A stretch of 10,672 bases of DNA from Phycisphaeraceae bacterium (GTDB lineage: Bacteria; Planctomycetota; Phycisphaerae; Phycisphaerales; Phycisphaeraceae). The notes below the pieces were generated by a model. That model was given only the letters and a program-made list of their open reading frames with translations. It searched no databases and was not told the DNA's origin. This document shows, one piece after another, positions 6,251 through 10,672 of the stretch. The DNA is taken from assembly GCA_003551485.1 (NCBI GenBank), contig PUMS01000251.1, forward strand, positions 1-10,672, in the 5' to 3' direction. The translations under genes were made by a program, and so were the position numbers. How positions within the stretch are numbered: the first letter of the stretch is position 1; every line of letters begins with the position of its first letter.

Positions 6251-8154
6251 GGCGTTTCCTCCAGGTCCGCGGTGACCTCCTCGAGCACGCGCAGGCTCTC
6301 GGCGTCGGCCACCTGCATGCGCGCTGCGCGGCGGTAGTGGCCGCGCTCGTTCATCAGTTCATCGTGCGTGCCCGCCTGCACCACCCGGCCGCGGTCGAGC
6401 ACGATCACCTGGTCGGCCCGGCGCAGCGTCGAGAGCCGGTGGGCGACGACGAAGGTGGTGCGGCCCTCCATGGCGTTGTCCATCGCGGCGAGAATCTCGT
6501 GCTCGGTCTCGGGGTCGATGGCGCTGGTGGCATCGTCCAGCAGCAGGATCGGGGGCTGAAGCAGCACGGCCCGCGCGATGGCGATGCGCTGCCGCTGCCC
6601 GCCGGAGAGGTCCACACCGTTCTCGCCGATGACCGTGTCGTAGCCCTCGGGCAGCTTCTGGATGAACTCATCGGCCGCGGCGATGCGCGCCGCCTCGATC
6701 ACCTGCTCGCGTGTGGCATCGGGGTGGCCGTAGGCGATGTTCTCGGCCACGGTGTTGCTGAACAGGAAGCTCTCCTGGAAGACCAGGCCGATGTTTCGAC
6801 GCAGCTCATCCAGGTCCATGTCGCGCACATCGATGCCGTCGATGCGCACCGTGCCGCGCTGCACATCGTAGAAGCGCGGGATCAGCGCCAGCAGCGTGCT
6901 CTTGCCCGAGCCGGTCGTGCCCACGATCGCCACGCACTGGTTGGGCTCGACGTGGAAGCTCACATCCTCGAGCACGGGGTGGGACGGGTCGTAGCCGAAG
7001 CTGACCCGGTCGAACTCGACCTCGCCGCCCAGCCGGCCGGGGCGGATGGCATCGGGCCGGCTCTGGATTTCGATGGGCGTATCGAGAATCTCGAACACGC
7101 GCTGGGCGCCGGTGAGGCTCATCTGGATCGAGTTGGTGATGTTGGCGATCATGGTGATCTGGTTGGCGAACTGGCGAAGCAGTTCGGCGAACACCACCAG
7201 GCCCGCGCCCAGCGGTATCTGGCCGTTGATGGCCAGGTAGCCGCCGTAGAGCATCAGCACGATCATGTTGATCTGCGTGATGAAGCCGACGGTGGGCACG
7301 AAGATGCTGGTCTTCCAGAACACCCGCTGGCGCGTGTTGCGGACACCGGCATTGGACTTGACGAACCGCTCGACCTGCTCATCCTCGCGGGCAAAGCACT
7401 TGACCACGTGGATGCCCTGGATGCTCTCGGCCAGCGTGCGGATGGTGTGGTCGAGCTTCTCGCGGCTGAGCAGGTAGATCGGCCGCACGATGCGGGCGAA
7501 GATCACCGTCGCCACGTACAGCAGCGGCGTGGTGGCCAGCACCGCCAGCGTCAGCCACACGTGGATGCTGAACATGAACACCAGGTATGCGGTGAGGGTG
7601 ATCAGCAGCGTGATGATCTGGAGCAGCACGTTGTCGACGAACATGCGCACGTGCTGCACGTCGCCGGTGACGCGGTTGATGATCGTGCCCGACTCATGGG
7701 CGTCGAAGAACCGGAAGCTGAGCCGCTGGAGCTTGCGGTAGACGGCGCTGCGCAGGTAGATGACGATGTGCTGGGCCAGCTTCGCCGCGGCCATCACCGC
7801 CGAGAAGCGAAGGGCCGCACGCACCAGCGCCATGCCCAGCACGCCCGCGGCCACCAGCGACAGCACCGTCAGCACCGGCGCCTCCTGGCTGAACGGGATG
7901 CCCATCCAACTCACCTGGCGCTCGGGGTCCTCCAGCCGGTAGCGGATATAGTCGATGCCGACCCCCGCCAGCCCCAGGGCGAAGAGCTGGAAGGCCACCA
8001 CCGCCGTCTGCATGCACAGCACCAGGAGGCAGCCCAGCCGGTACCGCCACGCCAGAGCAAGCAGGCGGCGGATCAGTTGCCAATTCGTGGGCTGCGGCCC
8101 CTGGGCGCGCGGCGGCTCCTGGGGACGTTGGGCTGGGGGGCTGGATTGAGTCAC
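6247..8154 (-). CDS. ABC exporter half-transporter with a degenerate ATP site (YheI/MdlA-like subunit)
   Basis: A 635-residue partner of the downstream half-transporter. A proline- and glutamine-rich N-terminus (about 1-24) precedes the six-helix membrane domain (about 37-335) and the ATPase domain: Walker A GTTGSGKST (412-420), Q-loop Gln460, canonical LSGGQRQR (516-523), Walker B ILLLDD with Asp541 where the catalytic Glu should be, and His572. Asp in place of Glu marks the weak-hydrolysis subunit of heterodimeric exporters. ATPase domains pair head to tail, so Asp541 would face the altered LSLGQ of the partner, putting both defects in one site. The start is GTG at 8154; no in-frame ATG occurs until residue 48. 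GGAAGG (plus-strand 8163-8168) lies 8 nt upstream but within a potential hairpin. It is the first gene of the two-gene operon. Confidence 0.92.
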   Translation of the reverse strand: MTQSSPPAQRPQEPPRAQGPQPTNWQLIRRLLALAWRYRLGCLLVLCMQTAVVAFQLFALGLAGVGIDYIRYRLEDPERQVSWMGIPFSQEAPVLTVLSLVAAGVLGMALVRAALRFSAVMAAAKLAQHIVIYLRSAVYRKLQRLSFRFFDAHESGTIINRVTGDVQHVRMFVDNVLLQIITLLITLTAYLVFMFSIHVWLTLAVLATTPLLYVATVIFARIVRPIYLLSREKLDHTIRTLAESIQGIHVVKCFAREDEQVERFVKSNAGVRNTRQRVFWKTSIFVPTVGFITQINMIVLMLYGGYLAINGQIPLGAGLVVFAELLRQFANQITMIANITNSIQMSLTGAQRVFEILDTPIEIQSRPDAIRPGRLGGEVEFDRVSFGYDPSHPVLEDVSFHVEPNQCVAIVGTTGSGKSTLLALIPRFYDVQRGTVRIDGIDVRDMDLDELRRNIGLVFQESFLFSNTVAENIAYGHPDATREQVIEAARIAAADEFIQKLPEGYDTVIGENGVDLSGGQRQRIAIARAVLLQPPILLLDDATSAIDPETEHEILAAMDNAMEGRTTFVVAHRLSTLRRADQVIVLDRGRVVQAGTHDELMNERGHYRRAARMQVADAESLRVLEEVTADLEETP

Positions 8155-8162
8155 AACGAAAA

Positions 8163-8183
8163 CCTTCCCGCCGGGCGGGAAAG
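8163..8183 (-). promoter_or_regulatory. Dyad/hairpin covering the ribosome binding site of the ABC operon
   Basis: TTCCCGCC (8165-8172), G, GGCGGGAA (8174-8181) is a near-perfect 17-bp palindrome in the gap between ABC operon and ogt. In minus-strand RNA it extends to a 9-bp stem (8183-8175 with 8163-8171, including one G-U pair) with a 3-nt loop. The 3' arm contains GGGAAGG, the only ribosome-binding-site candidate for the GTG at 8154. It could be an mRNA hairpin limiting translation or a repressor operator in DNA, about 30 bp downstream of the predicted transcription start. Confidence 0.5.
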
Positions 8184-8216
8184 GATGGGGGGTGTACGGT
8201 AATCTTGAACGACGGC

Positions 8217-8244
8217 ATTATATCGACGGGAGACGATATGGCAA
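8217..8244 (-). promoter_or_regulatory. Predicted sigma70-type promoter of the ABC exporter operon
   Basis: Read on the minus strand: TTGCCA (8244-8239, 5/6 match), a 16-bp spacer, then TATAAT (8222-8217), a perfect -10 box. Transcription would start near 8210, leaving a leader of about 56 nt before the GTG at 8154. The -35 box overlaps the ATG of the divergent ogt gene (8238-8240), so polymerase here and expression of ogt may interfere. An AT-rich perfect -10 is conspicuous in this GC-rich region. Confidence 0.6.
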
Positions 8245-8843
8245 ATCACCCCCGAAGAAACGACACGCTCACCGCCGAGCCGCCGCCGGCGACCACGCGG
8301 GCGGCCCGCGCATCTTCAACCGGTCACGATGAGGCGCAAGTGCAACTGTATCAATGGGAAGTGGCCGTGCCGGGGGGCGGGACCATCGCCCTGCTGGTCG
8401 ATGCCCGCGGCATCCGTCAGCTCCTGCTGGATGCAGACCGCACGCCCAGGCCCCACGCCCTCGACGGCTCCGCCGCGCCCGATGGTGTGCGCAGCGCGGC
8501 GGAGGCGGCCATCGAGCAACTCAGGCAGTACCTTTGCGGCCGGCGCCGCCTCTTTGAGGGCCTGCGCCTCGCCCCCGGGGGCACCGCCTTCCAGCAGGCC
8601 ACCTGGGCCGCGATGCGATCCATCCCCTGGGGCGCCACCCGCAGCTACGGCCAGCTCGCCGCCGAACTGGGCCGGCCCGGCGCCGCCCGCGCGGTTGGCG
8701 CAGCGTGCGCGGCCAACCCGATCCCCATCTTCATCCCCTGTCACCGCATCATCGCCGCCGACGGCCGTCTCGGCGGCTTCAGCGGCGGCCTTGAACTCAA
8801 GAAACGGCTGCTGCGCATCGAGGGCATCGTCATCGACGGTTGA
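8238..8843 (+). CDS. ogt: Methylated-DNA--protein-cysteine methyltransferase (O6-alkylguanine repair)
   Basis: Repairs O6-alkylguanine (and O4-alkylthymine) in DNA by irreversible transfer of the alkyl group to its own cysteine. The 201-residue protein has a poorly conserved N-terminal domain (about 34-112) preceded by a polar, Ala/Pro/Thr-rich tail (1-33). The C-terminal domain follows: FQQATWAAMRSIPWGATRSYGQLA (118-141, recognition helix-turn-helix, Tyr137), ARAVGAACAANP (150-161, with the DNA-intercalating arginine at 151), PIFIPCHRII (163-172, active-site Cys168) and GGFSGGLELKKRLLRIEG (179-196). All key residues are present. ATG at 8238 is preferred because GGGAG (8228-8232) lies 5 nt upstream; a TTG at 8205 in frame lacks such a site. 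It is transcribed away from the ABC operon. There is no Ada-type N-terminal regulatory domain, so it is not a self-inducing sensor. Confidence 0.95.
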   Translation: MANHPRRNDTLTAEPPPATTRAARASSTGHDEAQVQLYQWEVAVPGGGTIALLVDARGIRQLLLDADRTPRPHALDGSAAPDGVRSAAEAAIEQLRQYLCGRRRLFEGLRLAPGGTAFQQATWAAMRSIPWGATRSYGQLAAELGRPGAARAVGAACAANPIPIFIPCHRIIAADGRLGGFSGGLELKKRLLRIEGIVIDG

Positions 8844-8850
8844 GGGTGAT

Positions 8851-8868
8851 GGGCAGTAGGCAGTGGGG
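8851..8868 (+). repeat. Short GGCAGT direct repeat
   Basis: GGGCAGTAGGCAGTGGGG holds two GGCAGT units (8852-8857 and 8859-8864) with a 7-bp period, 8 nt after the ogt stop codon. Only two units are present, so it is at most the remnant of a longer tandem array. It abuts the 31-bp hairpin repeat. Confidence 0.4.
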
Positions 8869-8875
8869 TGGCGCC

Positions 8876-8906
8876 GGGTGCCACTGGTGGCTTGTTCACC
8901 AGTGCC
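8876..8906 (+). repeat. CACTGGTGG/CCACCAGTG hairpin repeat, copy 2
   Basis: 31 bp identical at 30 positions to 527-557; the single difference (T at 8896 for C at 547) turns one stem pair into G-U. The stem is CACTGGTGG (8882-8890), loop CTTGT, TCACCAGTG (8896-8904). A further partial copy, GGCTTGTCCACC (8932-8943), follows. It sits in the 141-bp gap between the convergent ogt and MATE genes, 32 nt after the ogt stop, where it could act as a transcription barrier, though no T-tract follows. Confidence 0.8.
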
Positions 8907-8984
8907 TGCGATGCAGGCCACGCGCCCGTATGGCTTGTCCACCCGCGGCAGCGGGGCCTGAGGATGACGCTGACCTCGAGGCGC

Positions 8985-10430
8985 CTACACCTTCACGCGC
9001 ATCCAGGCGTTCGAGAAGAAGCGGCCCGCGAAGAGCAGGCCGCGCACCACCAGTTCCAGGCACAGCGCATACCACACGCCCAGCAGGCCCAGCTCCAGGT
9101 GAATGCCCAGCAGCCATGCCAGCGGCAGGCGCACCAGGTACGTGGCCGCCGCGGTCATCGCCAGCGTCGCTCGCGTGTCGCCGGCGCCGCGCATCGCCTG
9201 GCCCAGCACGATTGCGGTGGCGAAGAACACCTGTACGAACCCGCACAGCATCAACAGCGGGGGGGTCAGTTCCAGCAGGGCGGGCTGGTTGGTCGTCAGC
9301 CTCACCAGCGGATCGGCCAGGAAGATGAACCCCAGCCCCATCAGGCCCATCAAACCCATGCCCCAGACCCAGCACAGCATTGCGGCCTGTCTGGCCCGTT
9401 GTGGGTTGCGCGCCCCCAGGTACTGGCCCACCAGTGTCGCCGCGGCGATGCCCAGGGCGAAGCCCTGAAGGAAGCTCAGCGCCTCCAGCCGGATCGCGAT
9501 CATGTGCGCCCCCCACGCGGCATCGTGGCCCACCTCGCCCACGATCCGCACGATGGCGAAGTTGGCCAGCCACATCGCCAGCAGCGTCTCGGCCAGGTTG
9601 GGCAGGCCCACGCGCAGGATGCGCTTCATCTGGCTCCAGCGCGGCCGAAGGCGCATCCGACGCAGCCGGATGCCCGCCGACCCGGCCCCCAGCGTCCGCA
9701 GGATCAGCGCTGCGCCCACCAGCCACGCCAGGGCCGTGCCCAGCGCGATGCCCAATACGCCGTGGCCGCCGATCGGCTCGGGGCCGCGCACCAGCAGCAG
9801 CGTCGCGGCCACGTTCACGATGTTGACGACCACCAGCACGCGGAAGGGCGAGGCCGTGTCGCCCGCCCCGCGCAGGCACGCCGCGCCCACGAACAGCACC
9901 GCGCTGAACGGTGCCATCACCGCCATCACCCGCAGGTAGAGCACGCACAACTCGTGGCTCTCACCCTCGAGCCTGGCAAAGCTCGCCATCCAAGGCGCGC
10001 CCACCCAGACGACCACCAGCATCACCAGCCCCGCGGCCACCGCCAGCGAGACGGCCTGCCCCACGGCGATGTTGGCCTCGCGCAGGTGCCGCCCGCCCAC
10101 GGCGCGGGCGATGACCGCCGTGGCGCCCACACCCACCGAGGACTGCACCAGCGCCATAAGCCAGCCGACATAGGCGGCGATGCTGATGGCGTTGGTCGCT
10201 GGCACGCTCAGGTGTCCGGCCAGCGCCGTATCCACAAACCCCACGAAGAAGCCCAGAAGCTGCTCGAGCATGGGCCAGATCGCCAGCACCATCACCTGCC
10301 GCGGCAGCGACAGCCCGCCCAGGCGGCCGCCCAACTCGAGCGGCGCACTGGGCGCGGCCGAGCGGGTCGGCTCCTCGACGACCGTCTCGGCCGCGCCGTT
10401 GGTTACACCTTGTTGTGAAGAACGGTCCAT
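8985..10430 (-). CDS. MATE-family multidrug exporter
   Basis: A 481-residue integral membrane antiporter of the MATE (NorM-like) family, which exports drugs or metabolites using a sodium or proton gradient. About 12 hydrophobic helices form two homologous halves. Each half carries the family GxGDT motif: CLRGAGDTASPF (185-196) and QAMRGAGDTRATL (411-423). Helix 1 contains GFVDTALAG (64-72); Asp67 corresponds to the conserved cation-linked Asp of NorM proteins. A 40-residue polar, Ala/Pro-rich N-terminal tail precedes helix 1. ATG at 10430 is chosen because the frame further upstream (to 10583) is Arg/Cys/Pro-rich and unlike MATE proteins, although no clear ribosome binding site precedes it. 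Residue 47 (Met) would be a shorter alternative. It is convergent with ogt and apparently monocistronic. Coupling ion and substrate cannot be decided from sequence. Confidence 0.92.
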   Translation of the reverse strand: MDRSSQQGVTNGAAETVVEEPTRSAAPSAPLELGGRLGGLSLPRQVMVLAIWPMLEQLLGFFVGFVDTALAGHLSVPATNAISIAAYVGWLMALVQSSVGVGATAVIARAVGGRHLREANIAVGQAVSLAVAAGLVMLVVVWVGAPWMASFARLEGESHELCVLYLRVMAVMAPFSAVLFVGAACLRGAGDTASPFRVLVVVNIVNVAATLLLVRGPEPIGGHGVLGIALGTALAWLVGAALILRTLGAGSAGIRLRRMRLRPRWSQMKRILRVGLPNLAETLLAMWLANFAIVRIVGEVGHDAAWGAHMIAIRLEALSFLQGFALGIAAATLVGQYLGARNPQRARQAAMLCWVWGMGLMGLMGLGFIFLADPLVRLTTNQPALLELTPPLLMLCGFVQVFFATAIVLGQAMRGAGDTRATLAMTAAATYLVRLPLAWLLGIHLELGLLGVWYALCLELVVRGLLFAGRFFSNAWMRVKV

Positions 10431-10588
10431 GGCGGGGCAGTCAGGCAGCGGGGCCGCCACGGGGGCGGCCTGGCAGTATGGCTGAGCAATAACGCCGGGA
10501 CCCCCGGAACCAGGACAGGCCAGACAACGCGGGCACGACCCACGCGTCCGTTGCCGCCTCGCGACCCCGCCCATCTGGGCCACCGGCG

Positions 10589-10617
10589 ATCATACCCCTC
10601 CCGGCATCCCCCGCCAA
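10589..10617 (-). promoter_or_regulatory. Predicted sigma70-type promoter of the MATE gene
   Basis: On the minus strand TTGGCG (10617-10612, 4/6 match) is followed after 17 bp by TATGAT (10594-10589, 5/6 match). Transcription from near 10582 would give a leader of about 150 nt before the ATG at 10430. The leader contains a possible 7-bp stem, GGCCGCC/GGCGGCC (10452-10458 with 10464-10470), close to the start codon. No gene is evident in 10431-10672; the open frames there are compositionally biased and resemble nothing I know. Confidence 0.45.
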
Positions 10618-10672
10618 ACCCTCATCCCCGTGCTCTTGTTCCCCTTTTCCCCTGATCACCGCGCCCCTCCCC

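Noticed and set aside
4406..8202. Two very long plus-strand open frames (about 640 and 620 codons) opposite the ABC transporter genes.
   Set aside because: They are antisense shadows. The high GC content removes stop codons, the translations are rich in His/Asp/Gln/Arg/Ala without any domain, and the minus strand encodes unmistakable ABC exporters.
527..8906. The two 31-bp repeats as boundaries (direct repeats) of one 8.3-kb mobile element.
   Set aside because: The interval contains essential housekeeping genes (obgE, coaX) and no transposase, integrase or composition change. The repeats are better read as independent copies of a dispersed hairpin.
8868..10418. A 516-codon plus-strand open frame opposite the MATE gene.
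   Set aside because: The translation is a His/Gln/Ala/Arg-rich string with no domain, whereas the opposite strand shows both GxGDT motifs and MATE helices.
10441..10659. A 72-codon minus-strand frame upstream of the MATE gene.
   Set aside because: Gly/Arg-rich, with no ribosome binding site and no recognisable motif, and it overlaps the predicted MATE promoter and leader.

Overview
High-GC bacterial chromosomal DNA, densely packed with genes whose third codon positions are mostly G or C. The dispersed palindromes, the divergent forms of otherwise universal proteins and the gene mix suggest an environmental Gram-negative, plausibly a planctomycete (Phycisphaerae-like). That placement is an inference from general feel, not from a marker gene. 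No tRNA, rRNA, CRISPR array, transposase or phage gene is visible, and no gene-free stretch reaches 300 bases.

Plus-strand block, 1-4409. rpmA (ribosomal protein L27) has its own promoter-like sequence and a Rho-independent terminator. It is followed by obgE (ribosome-assembly GTPase), a type III pantothenate kinase gene (coaX; first step of coenzyme A synthesis), a small four-helix membrane protein of unknown role, and a short GTPase built like the N-terminal, helical and G domains of MnmE but without MnmE's C-terminal cysteine region. rpmA-obgE is a common bacterial gene pair. The genes downstream of it look less standard.

Minus-strand block, 8154 down to 4436. Two ABC exporter half-transporters overlap by 4 bp (ATGA). 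Their motif defects are complementary: one has Asp for the Walker B Glu, the other has LSLGQ for LSGGQ. They should therefore form a heterodimer with one degenerate and one active ATP site. A strong promoter-like sequence and a hairpin that would bury the first gene's ribosome binding site lie upstream.

Divergently, ogt (8238-8843, plus) encodes an O6-alkylguanine-DNA alkyltransferase. The last gene (10430-8985, minus) is a MATE-family multidrug exporter. The right half thus combines two export systems with DNA alkylation repair, which could fit a role against toxic compounds, although no regulator gene is present.

Two dispersed repeat families occupy the gaps: CCCTCTCCC/GGGAGAGGG palindromes (three copies, two of them an inverted pair) and a 31-bp CACTGGTGG/CCACCAGTG hairpin just after the stop codons of rpmA and ogt. 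The most notable points are the MnmE-like GTPase lacking its catalytic tail, the pantothenate kinase with Ser in place of the first Asp of its DxGNT motif, and the control region between the ABC operon and ogt.
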